From a virus: a stretch of 23,308 bases of DNA. The translations under genes and the position numbers were made by a program. The stretch spans positions 1 through 23,308 of the IMG/VR virus record IMGVR_UViG_3300034141_000007, one strand, 5' to 3'. Shown piece by piece: positions 6,375-13,239 of this stretch. Within the stretch, counting starts at the first letter, position 1; every line of letters begins with the position of its first letter. The notes below the pieces were generated by a model that saw only the letters and a list, made by a program, of their open reading frames with translations, was not told where the DNA came from and ran no database searches.

Positions 6375-6417
6375 TCCCCTCTCTATGGAATTACAAGTTC
6401 TGTATTGAGGGGATTTT
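6375..6417 (+). terminator. Terminator-like hairpin after the codon-adapted gene
   Basis: TCCCCTC at 6375-6381 pairs with GAGGGGA at 6407-6413 (7 bp, 25-base loop), followed by TTTT at 6414-6417. The loop is long and the T tract short, so termination may be partial, letting some transcription continue into the polymerase genes. Confidence 0.45.
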
Positions 6418-6444
6418 AGTTTGCAGAATTTCACGGAGTTCAGA

Positions 6445-6651
6445 ATGAGTAAGTTTAATAATCTTGATCGCATGAGACAACAGTTAGAAGATAATGGAAT
6501 TAATACTTACACCTTCGATGAAGCTAGATTAATCCATGAGTATGATGTATGGTTCCTTGCTAATGTCAATGCACAAATACATACTACTGAATCTCGTCAG
6601 ATTGGAATTAGCTTAGCTAAGAAAACAATTATTACTAGAAAGCCTGCGTGA
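6445..6651 (+). CDS. Small unknown protein upstream of the polymerase
   Basis: 68 residues from ATG 6445, which has GGAG at 6435-6438 with good spacing; a TTG at 6421 is also in frame but poorly placed. The sequence starts MSKFNNLDRMRQQLEDNGIN and ends with a basic tail (LAKKTIITRKPA). The stop TGA overlaps the polymerase ATG by one base (TGATG), so it may be coupled to polymerase translation. No family recognised. Confidence 0.75.
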   Translation: MSKFNNLDRMRQQLEDNGINTYTFDEARLIHEYDVWFLANVNAQIHTTESRQIGISLAKKTIITRKPA

Positions 6652-9032
6652 TGACTACACTTCTATTCCTCGGTACTCCACCACAGCGTGATGAAGATGA
6701 TCCTGCTAAGTCTTATAATGAAGCAGATTATAAAGTACACTTGAAAGGTCTTGTTGGTACTGCTACAGTATTCACTTTGTTCCATGATGTGACTACACTT
6801 GCGGAAATTATTTTCTTTTGTAAGAAACGGAATATTACTGGAGTCATTACTACTAACAAATCCTTGCTTCTGAAACTTCTCACAGCAATGGGGAATCCGA
6901 AAGCTAAAGCTAGTCTTGATGACTATGCTGGTAGTTATTTCTTTCAGCAAGGAATTGAATTCGTAATCATCCCTCCACTTAAACAACTAGTAACTGTGAA
7001 CTATGGTAAATTCCTCGCACGTAGATTCATTAGTAAACTGGTGGAACCCTCTGTATGGACTGAAGTACCAGCTTTTAATTGGGAGTTACTTAATGCTTCT
7101 AATGCTGATCGTATTTATAATCTGTATACTACTGCTATTGCTATTGCGATTGACATTGAGACGCTCAAGGAATTCCTCCAGATTAAATGTATTGGTTACA
7201 CTGCTCTTTTCCTCGATACTAGGACTGGTAAGTTCACTACTCATAGTTGTGTACTTCCTATTGCAGCAGTAGCCTGTGGCATTAGTGGGAATGAGGCGAT
7301 GTATAATCTCACTCTCATGCGGAAGTTTAACTGGCAACTGCAAGCACCGAAGGTATTTCAAAATGGTAAATATGACATATCGTATCTGTCGCGATACAAT
7401 GCTGTACCCTTTAATTACCTTTGGGACACTGCAAATATGTTTCATGCTTGGTACGCAGAGTTACCAAAAGACTTGGCGTTCCTCGGTGCGTTCTTCGTAC
7501 GTAAAGCAATGTACTGGAAAGACCTTGCTAATACGTCTGATCTACATGAGTACTACAAATACAATGCTCTTGACACGTGGACTACAATTCTCGTATTCAT
7601 AGCATGGATATTAGAATCTCCTGAATGGGCGAAAAGGAATTATAAATTAGAGTTCCCATTAGTATTCCCTTGTCACCTCAGTGAAATGACTGGTATTAAA
7701 AGGGATATGGAAATACTGGAAGCTGCGGAAGAAACAGTTAATAATCAGATTGCCGCCGCAGGGAAACAATTAGATGTAATGTTGGGAGTTCCAGCTGGTT
7801 TGACATTTAATACCAACAGTGCACCAATGAATGCAAGACTTCGTAAGGTGCTTGGCTGCGAACACATAGCTAGTAGCGATGAGAAGTCAGTTAAAAAGAT
7901 GAGCCTTCTTCATCCACTTAATAGCCGTATCTTCGGAGTGTACGGTAAGATTAAGAAATGGCGCAAGTTATCCTCCACATATCTCACTCCCGGAAAAGAA
8001 TTAAATGGCCGAATCCTTTACTCTCTCAATCCGCATGGAACAGATACAAGCAGACTGGCTAGTAGAGAGCATCACTTCTGGTGCGGATTACAAGTGCAGA
8101 ACATTCCACGTGGCCCAGAAGTTAAAGTTACACTCATCGCTGATGCTGGATTTAAGCTTGCAGAGTGCGATCTTAAGCAAGCTGAAACACGAGACACTGC
8201 TTACATATCGGGAGATTCTGCGCTTATCGCAGCAATCAACAGCCCCAAGGATTTTCACGCTCTTAATGCAGCAGCATTCTTTGGTGTGGCTTACGAACTT
8301 ATCTTTGATGATGCCACTGGAAAGACTCTTGATAAAGCATTACGCGATCTCAGTAAACGGACCAATCACGGTGCTAACTATCTCATGGGTTGGTCAGTAC
8401 TAATTGATACTATGGGAGAAGAAAAGGTATGGGAAGCGAAAAGACTTCTGTGTTTGCCGAGGAGTTACACACTTCGTCAAGTGGCTGAACATTTGCTTAT
8501 TGTATTTCATCAGACTTATCCTACTCTTGGCAGTATCTATTATCCAGCAGTAGTGCATGAGGCAGAAACTACCAGTATGCTTGTATCCCATACTAACATT
8601 CAGACTCCAGAAGTATATGGTATTGAACCTGTATGGCCAGCAGATTGGGAATTAGAACCAGCAGTAGGTTGGACTAGATATTGTTTCGGACATCCTAGTA
8701 AAAACAAGTTAGATAAAAATGCGTACGTAGCCCATGTATCACAATCCCTTAATGCACAGGTACTTAACAAAGCATATCTCCGAGTGTTCTATGAGATAGC
8801 AATGAATCCGAAGTATCAACCATACTTTAAATTGTGTGCGCAGATTCATGATAGTATCCTATTTCAGTTCGCTGATGGTCATGAGTATCTGTGTGACATG
8901 GTTGCAAAGCTTATGGAAGTTCCAGTAATAATAGATTCGTATGATGGTGTGCGCAGGAAGTTTGCAGTACCCGCTGATATTAAAGCAGGCAAGAAAGGTA
9001 CTGGCGCACTTAGATGGTCCGAGACAGAATAG
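6651..9032 (+). CDS. Family A DNA polymerase with 3'-5' exonuclease
   Basis: 793 residues from ATG 6651. Replicative phage DNA polymerase with proofreading. Exonuclease motifs: D168-I-E170 (Exo I), D242 in FQNGKYDISYL (Exo II), Y304-x3-D308 (Exo III). Polymerase motifs: A, D507 in ECDLKQAETRD; B, R565-x3-K569 with H573 and Y577 in RDLSKRTNHGANYLMG; C, H733-D734-S735 in AQIHDSILFQF. There is no 5'-3' exonuclease domain. The product-strand motif TDTSRLASREHH followed by LQVQNIPRG is present. Motif C reads HDS rather than HDE, and His occupies the position of E. coli Phe762; both catalytic aspartates are kept, so the enzyme looks active. The ribosome-binding site is weak and translation is probably coupled to the upstream gene. 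Confidence 0.97.
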   Translation: MTTLLFLGTPPQRDEDDPAKSYNEADYKVHLKGLVGTATVFTLFHDVTTLAEIIFFCKKRNITGVITTNKSLLLKLLTAMGNPKAKASLDDYAGSYFFQQGIEFVIIPPLKQLVTVNYGKFLARRFISKLVEPSVWTEVPAFNWELLNASNADRIYNLYTTAIAIAIDIETLKEFLQIKCIGYTALFLDTRTGKFTTHSCVLPIAAVACGISGNEAMYNLTLMRKFNWQLQAPKVFQNGKYDISYLSRYNAVPFNYLWDTANMFHAWYAELPKDLAFLGAFFVRKAMYWKDLANTSDLHEYYKYNALDTWTTILVFIAWILESPEWAKRNYKLEFPLVFPCHLSEMTGIKRDMEILEAAEETVNNQIAAAGKQLDVMLGVPAGLTFNTNSAPMNARLRKVLGCEHIASSDEKSVKKMSLLHPLNSRIFGVYGKIKKWRKLSSTYLTPGKELNGRILYSLNPHGTDTSRLASREHHFWCGLQVQNIPRGPEVKVTLIADAGFKLAECDLKQAETRDTAYISGDSALIAAINSPKDFHALNAAAFFGVAYELIFDDATGKTLDKALRDLSKRTNHGANYLMGWSVLIDTMGEEKVWEAKRLLCLPRSYTLRQVAEHLLIVFHQTYPTLGSIYYPAVVHEAETTSMLVSHTNIQTPEVYGIEPVWPADWELEPAVGWTRYCFGHPSKNKLDKNAYVAHVSQSLNAQVLNKAYLRVFYEIAMNPKYQPYFKLCAQIHDSILFQFADGHEYLCDMVAKLMEVPVIIDSYDGVRRKFAVPADIKAGKKGTGALRWSETE

Positions 9033-9056
9033 TAGTAACAAACTAAGGGGATGGAA

Positions 9057-9416
9057 ATGAAACGTAGAATAGGTTACTTAGCCCAGCCTGATGGATTCGC
9101 TGATATTACAGTGCCTCCTGCAATGCTTGCGGAATTTAAGGTATTAGTGCAACGTGCTACAAGTACTTGGCAAGATATGAGTCCTGATATGCGGGACTTT
9201 GCAGATAGAGTATTAGGAAGGGAACATGTAGTAGGTAGTAATATGAAAGAAGGATTCCAAGGTGAGCCTCCGAAAGAATGGAAATTAGCTACTCGTTCTT
9301 GCTGTGGTACTCTGCTTCGTGAACCTCATCTTGCTAGTTGTGTTGAGCTTAGTAAAATTAATAAATGTAAATGCCGAGCTGTTCCTTGTGTATGCAGCTG
9401 GATAGACGGTATTTAA
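9057..9416 (+). CDS. Cys-rich unknown protein, possible zinc binder
   Basis: 119 residues from ATG 9057; ATG 9051 is in frame but abuts the AAGGGG at 9045-9050, which is correctly spaced for 9057. The N-terminal part is ordinary (RRIGYLAQPDGFADITVPP). The last 40 residues hold eight cysteines, in SCCGTLLREPHLASCVE and KCKCRAVPCVCSW, enough for one or two zinc sites. It sits between polymerase and helicase, suggesting a replication accessory. No family recognised. Confidence 0.78.
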   Translation: MKRRIGYLAQPDGFADITVPPAMLAEFKVLVQRATSTWQDMSPDMRDFADRVLGREHVVGSNMKEGFQGEPPKEWKLATRSCCGTLLREPHLASCVELSKINKCKCRAVPCVCSWIDGI

Positions 9417-9418
9417 GT

Positions 9419-10678
9419 ATGGAACAAGGAGATAGTTTCTTAACCCAATATCTCCACTACGTAGGTGACACTGAAGCTCCCACATTCTATCATCGGTGGG
9501 CAGCAATTAGTGCAGTAGGTGCTTACTTAGGGAGACAGTATTCTTTCCCTCTCGGCCATGCGCAACTCTATACCAATATGTACATCATGCTTATTGGTGA
9601 GCCGGGTTCTAGAAAGAGTACTGCAATTAAAATAGCAAAGAAGATTATTACAGCAGCAGGATACAATACCATCAGTGCCGATAAATCCAGTAAAGAAAAG
9701 TTCATGCTTGATCTTGCTGGGGAAGGTGATGACAATGAAGGTAAGACTGTTGATGAAATACTCGATACTAACCTGTGGGGAAATGAGGAAGATGATGGAC
9801 AGCCTGCTGAAATGTACATTGCCTGCGATGAGTTCAATGACTTTATTGGCTTGGGCAATATGGAATTTATTTCTTTGCTCGGTAATATGTGGGACTACAA
9901 TGGCGTATTCAAGAACAGAATCAAAACTGGTAAAAGTGTGGCTATTAATAATCCTACTGTTAGCATTCTTGGTGGGAATACGTCCACATCTTTTGCTAAT
10001 GCTTTTCCCCCTGATACATTAGGACAAGGGTTTTTCTCTCGCTTACTTCTAATCCACGGTGAGAGTACTGGTAGACTTATTACCTTTCCTGAAATGCCAA
10101 GTGTTGCTGATACTTCCCATATCATTAGAGAACTTCAGCGTATTAAACTTACTGCCCGCGGTGAAGCTAAACTTACTGCAGGTGGCAGATACTTACTGGA
10201 TAAGATTTATAAATCCACTAAGCGAATGGAAGATACACGGTTTGTTTCTTATTCCAATCGCCGCTTCACACATCTGTTAAAACTTTGTCTCATTATTAGC
10301 GCATCTCATTACAGCACAGTAATTACGGAGGAACATATAGTAGAAGCAAATACTCTTCTTACTCACACTGAACATCTGATGCCCAAAGCATTAGGTCAAT
10401 TTGGTAAAGCTAAGAACAGTGATATTACCCATAAGATTATGAGCATACTTGCTAATGCTGAAAGACCACTGCAAGTAAAAGACATATGGGAGTTTGTTCA
10501 TAATGATATGGATAAGATGAATGATCTAGTAGATGTAATTAGAAACCTCATTGGAGCTAATAAGGTGTTGGCAATCAATGGTGGGTATCTCAGTAAGACA
10601 GTAGTAATTGAAGAAGTCAATAATGACATGCTTGATTATAGTTATTTAACCAATGAAGAAAGAGGGATGAAAAAATGA
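9419..10678 (+). CDS. DUF3987-like P-loop helicase
   Basis: 419 residues from ATG 9419. The frame is open further upstream to 9371, but that would overlap the previous gene. The N-terminal YLHYVGDTEAPTFYHRWAAI and SAVGAYLGRQY region, then Walker A GEPGSRKS (60-67), Walker B CDEF (D137, E138), a GGNTSTSFANAFPP strand-loop (sensor-like) and GFFSR (R208, candidate arginine finger) follow the pattern of DUF3987/VirE-like helicases found in phage replication modules. The Walker A has Arg where Gly is usual. The C-terminal part (about 350-400) looks like a winged helix. It probably unwinds DNA at the fork with the polymerase just upstream; no primase domain is visible in it. Confidence 0.82.
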   Translation: MEQGDSFLTQYLHYVGDTEAPTFYHRWAAISAVGAYLGRQYSFPLGHAQLYTNMYIMLIGEPGSRKSTAIKIAKKIITAAGYNTISADKSSKEKFMLDLAGEGDDNEGKTVDEILDTNLWGNEEDDGQPAEMYIACDEFNDFIGLGNMEFISLLGNMWDYNGVFKNRIKTGKSVAINNPTVSILGGNTSTSFANAFPPDTLGQGFFSRLLLIHGESTGRLITFPEMPSVADTSHIIRELQRIKLTARGEAKLTAGGRYLLDKIYKSTKRMEDTRFVSYSNRRFTHLLKLCLIISASHYSTVITEEHIVEANTLLTHTEHLMPKALGQFGKAKNSDITHKIMSILANAERPLQVKDIWEFVHNDMDKMNDLVDVIRNLIGANKVLAINGGYLSKTVVIEEVNNDMLDYSYLTNEERGMKK

Positions 10679-11091
10679 AACTAGCTCCTATTTATAATAC
10701 AAACGTATATCAAACTTTAGCTAGTCGCACTGCTAAAGATATGGGAACAAAAGACTTGAATCTTATTCACGCAGCTATGGGTCTTGCTAGTGATGCAGGT
10801 GAATTTGTAGATGCAATTAAAAAACATACTATTTACGGTAAACCTCTTGATTACAATAATGCAGTAGAAGAGCTTGGTGACGTATTGTGGTTTGTAGCTC
10901 TTGCATGTGATACACTTGGTATTAGTATGGGATGTGTTATGAGGGAGAACATTGATAAACTAACTAAAAGATACCCAGAGAAGTATACTGATACAGCTGC
11001 AATTGCAAGAGCTGATAAGAAAGAAGATTCTGCATCTACAGTTGATCCAGTATTCTCTGCTGACTTTCCTCGTACTGACGGAGAACCCTAA
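10675..11091 (+). CDS. MazG-like nucleotide pyrophosphohydrolase
   Basis: 138 residues; the start overlaps the helicase stop (ATGA), with GAGGG 8 bases upstream. The all-alpha MazG-type metal motif is visible: E43-F-V-D46 in SDAGEFVDAIKK and E65-E66-x2-D69 in VEELGDVLWFVAL, with an N-x3-KL-x-KRYPEKY end. These enzymes hydrolyse nucleoside triphosphates to monophosphates and pyrophosphate. In phages they may clean non-canonical dNTPs or modulate ppGpp-type signals; which applies here is not shown. The first motif is ExxD rather than ExxE. The C-terminal 30 residues are a low-complexity tail. Confidence 0.88.
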   Translation: MKLAPIYNTNVYQTLASRTAKDMGTKDLNLIHAAMGLASDAGEFVDAIKKHTIYGKPLDYNNAVEELGDVLWFVALACDTLGISMGCVMRENIDKLTKRYPEKYTDTAAIARADKKEDSASTVDPVFSADFPRTDGEP

Positions 11092-11093
11092 TC

Positions 11094-11663
11094 ATGAACA
11101 CACATCATGTAATGCTTGATCTAGAAACTCTTGGTAAGAAACCCGGCTGTCCAATAGTTAGCATTGGTGCTACTACCTTTCTTACTCGTACTCCTAAATT
11201 CTTCTATCAAGTAATTCAACTTGGTCAAGCTAGAATGAATCCACCTAACCCTGACACAATGGCTTGGTGGGCTACAAAGAGTGAAGAAGCAAGAGAAGAA
11301 ATATTTGATAATCCTAATGCAATTCATATCTCTGATGCACTACAAGATTTTGTAGATTGGTTAATTGATCTTAAAACTTCTCCTGAAGACCGCATAGTAA
11401 TCTGGGGCAAAGGTGCTACGTTCGATGAACCAATCTTACTAGAAGCAATGCGCCGGTATGATGTTAATTGTCCTTGGACTTTCAGAGATTCTATGTGTTT
11501 TAGAACTTTAGCAGATATTGGTAACATGTTTGGAGTAAACGAACCAGAGCGTATTGGTACTAAACACAATGCACTTCACGATGCAGAACATCAAGCACAG
11601 TGGGCAGAAGAAATCTTTAAAGTTCTCTATCCCGGAAAGATATTTTATGAACCGAATATTTGA
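11094..11663 (+). CDS. DnaQ-fold 3'-5' exonuclease, Rv2179c-like
   Basis: 189 residues, GGAGA upstream. DEDD motifs: D9-L-E11 in MLDLETLGKKPG, D111 in WGKGATFDEPILLEA, D132 in WTFRDSMCFRTL, and H158 with D163 in HNALHDAEHQA. The conserved TMAWWATKSEEAREEI stretch is characteristic of the Rv2179c-like 3'-5' exoribonuclease family (PF16473). It could degrade RNA or single-stranded DNA 3' ends. The polymerase already has proofreading, so this is more likely a separate nuclease for nucleotide recycling or end processing. Two bases separate it from the MazG-like stop. Confidence 0.92.
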   Translation: MNTHHVMLDLETLGKKPGCPIVSIGATTFLTRTPKFFYQVIQLGQARMNPPNPDTMAWWATKSEEAREEIFDNPNAIHISDALQDFVDWLIDLKTSPEDRIVIWGKGATFDEPILLEAMRRYDVNCPWTFRDSMCFRTLADIGNMFGVNEPERIGTKHNALHDAEHQAQWAEEIFKVLYPGKIFYEPNI

Positions 11664-11787
11664 AACAGCAGCAGAGATTGGTTGTCTAGGTCCATACCTT
11701 AATACTCTAGCAGCTAGACGTGGACAATCAGATAGTGCTAGAGAACAATGGCAGATTAATAGAAGACTTGATAGGAGTATCCCATGA
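11647..11787 (+). CDS. Very small unknown protein
   Basis: 46 residues from ATG 11647, with GGAAAG about 8 bases upstream. Sequence begins MNRIFETAAEIGCLGPYLNT and is rich in Arg, Gln and Ser at the end. It overlaps the exonuclease C-terminus by 17 bases and its stop overlaps the next gene in ATGA form. The position in a tightly coupled set of small genes supports reality, but size makes this uncertain. No family recognised. Confidence 0.6.
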   Translation: MNRIFETAAEIGCLGPYLNTLAARRGQSDSAREQWQINRRLDRSIP

Positions 11788-12059
11788 GCCACTGGTATCA
11801 TTTAAATATCTGGCCTGATGAACTCATTAATCTCAATCGTGAAACTGTGCATCATCCTAAGTTGATGGAACGACTTGCTAATCATCCTTCAGATCAATGG
11901 GAAGTTAAGATCACGGAAATTGCTAACTACTGTGAAGTGATTGTAGATGGTGATTACATGCCGGAACAGATGGTTCAACTTGCAGGAATATTGCATAAGA
12001 AGTTGATTGAAAGAAGGGAGGATAATAGAGGGTTGGTAGTGATAACAACAGTGCAGTAA
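11784..12059 (+). CDS. Small unknown protein
   Basis: 91 residues, AGGAG with good spacing; ATGA overlap with the upstream small gene. Sequence begins MSHWYHLNIWPDELINLN, then a HHPKLMERLANHPSDQW helix, and a possible mixed alpha/beta remainder (NYCEVIVDGDYMPEQMVQL). No cysteine cluster, no membrane segment. No family recognised. Confidence 0.8.
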   Translation: MSHWYHLNIWPDELINLNRETVHHPKLMERLANHPSDQWEVKITEIANYCEVIVDGDYMPEQMVQLAGILHKKLIERREDNRGLVVITTVQ

Positions 12060-12070
12060 GAGGAATTAAA

Positions 12071-12424
12071 ATGACAGTTAACTATATGAGAGAGTATAAT
12101 ATGAACATGAATCCTAGACAAGTAACAGACGGTGAAACCGCACAACGTACTGTAGCTCCACAAAACTTACCGCGTCTCGTAGCAGCAGACATTGAAGAAT
12201 CAATTATCAAGGAACAGTATCATCACTTTGAAGGTACTACACTTACTGTTTGTTGCATTACTCTTCGCAATGGATTCCATGTAACAGGTGATAGTGCTTG
12301 TATTCATCCTTGTGATTTCAATGCTGAACTTGGTCGCAAGTACGCAAGAGAACAAGCGTTTAAAAAAGCATTTGATCATGAAGCTTACATGCTTAAACAG
12401 CGTATGTTTGTATTCGGAAAGTAA
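12071..12424 (+). CDS. Phage gp49/gp66-family protein
   Basis: 117 residues, AGAGGAAT upstream of the ATG. The C-terminal two thirds match the conserved pattern of the phage gp49/gp66 family (PF13876): EQYHHFEGTTLTVCCITLRN, then GFHVTGDSACIHP and FNAELGRKYAREQAF, and a Lys-rich last helix. The N-terminal 40 residues are variable. The family is common in phage early regions; its role is not established. It is the last plus-strand gene, ending in the poly-A arm of the convergent terminator. Confidence 0.88.
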   Translation: MTVNYMREYNMNMNPRQVTDGETAQRTVAPQNLPRLVAADIEESIIKEQYHHFEGTTLTVCCITLRNGFHVTGDSACIHPCDFNAELGRKYAREQAFKKAFDHEAYMLKQRMFVFGK

Positions 12425-12425
12425 A

Positions 12426-12469
12426 AAAAAAATCCCCACTACCTCTTAATTGAAGTGTGGGGATTTTTT
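12426..12469. terminator. Bidirectional terminator between converging modules
   Basis: ATCCCCAC at 12432-12439 pairs with GTGGGGAT at 12457-12464. The A run before it and T run after it (TTTTT to 12469) extend the pairing and supply a U tract on either strand. It lies 2 bases after the last plus-strand gene and 15 bases from the end of the last minus-strand gene, so it can stop both transcription units. Confidence 0.92.
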
Positions 12470-12483
12470 ATGTCTACTAATTA

Positions 12484-13236
12484 TTACATCTCTTTAGATG
12501 TAAAACTCTTACCTGTGACAGCTCCAATACAATTCACTGCTTCTGTAGTAACAGCATTACCCTCCATTATAAAACTAGCACCTACTGCAATTTGAATGCT
12601 GGGTTGATCTGTATTAGCAGCTGTAGTAAAATTACACCACATCACAGTATCAGATACATTCTGAATAAACAGATATCTTCTAACAGCATTGGCAGCCATA
12701 ATCTGTTGACTAGTTCCACCAGTAGTAATAGTACCTGAGCGATTAGTAAATGTACCTTTGGAAGCAATAGTTGCAGTGCCAGCTGTAGTACCTACTTGTC
12801 TATCCCAACTAGTACCATTAAATACCATACTATACCCTCTAGTACTTAGTGCATTAATAGTTGCATTAGCTGCAGTATCAACGCCAGCAGCAATTACACC
12901 TACAGGTGTTACAGAGTCAGGAAACATCAACTGCATCATCTGACTTCCACGAGTACCAAACTGAATAGCTGCTTGCTGTCCATTGGTAAGAGTTGGAAGA
13001 GTAGTATTATATATTCCACCTTCCAAAGATGAATCAGCAGCAGCAGTTCCGCCAGTTTTAGATCCACTAGTAGTTACAGGAGCAGCAGTTCCAAGAGTCT
13101 TCACTTGTCCAGTAGCATCAACTGCTACATTGGTATAAACTCCCGGAGATATTTCCCCTCGAATTACAGGATTACCTTGTGCCAGCACTGCCATACACAT
13201 TGTTGCCAGCAGCATTCCAATAAATGACTTCTTCAT
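12484..13236 (-). CDS. Exported late protein with signal peptide, beta-rich C-terminal domain
   Basis: 250 residues, with GGAAGGGGAA upstream of the ATG. The N-terminus is a classical signal peptide: KK, then FIGMLLATMCMAVLA with a plausible cleavage after VLA. The mature part is low in charge and rich in Thr, Gly, Ala and Ser. The last 65 residues (RRYLFIQNVSDTVMWCNF, then IQIAVGASFIMEGN and CIGAVTGKSFT) look like a beta-sandwich domain I associate with phage virion or baseplate-type proteins, with two cysteines that could form a disulphide in the periplasm. It is the last late gene, 3 bases after the giant protein. A virion surface protein or a periplasmic or exclusion factor are both open. 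Confidence 0.85.
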   Translation of the reverse strand: MKKSFIGMLLATMCMAVLAQGNPVIRGEISPGVYTNVAVDATGQVKTLGTAAPVTTSGSKTGGTAAADSSLEGGIYNTTLPTLTNGQQAAIQFGTRGSQMMQLMFPDSVTPVGVIAAGVDTAANATINALSTRGYSMVFNGTSWDRQVGTTAGTATIASKGTFTNRSGTITTGGTSQQIMAANAVRRYLFIQNVSDTVMWCNFTTAANTDQPSIQIAVGASFIMEGNAVTTEAVNCIGAVTGKSFTSKEM

Positions 13237-13239
13237 ATT

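Noticed and set aside
12071-12100. ATGACA, 18 bases, TATAAT as a third promoter
   Set aside because: It overlaps the start codon of the gp49-family gene and would make most of that gene untranslatable from its own ribosome-binding site; probably a chance match.
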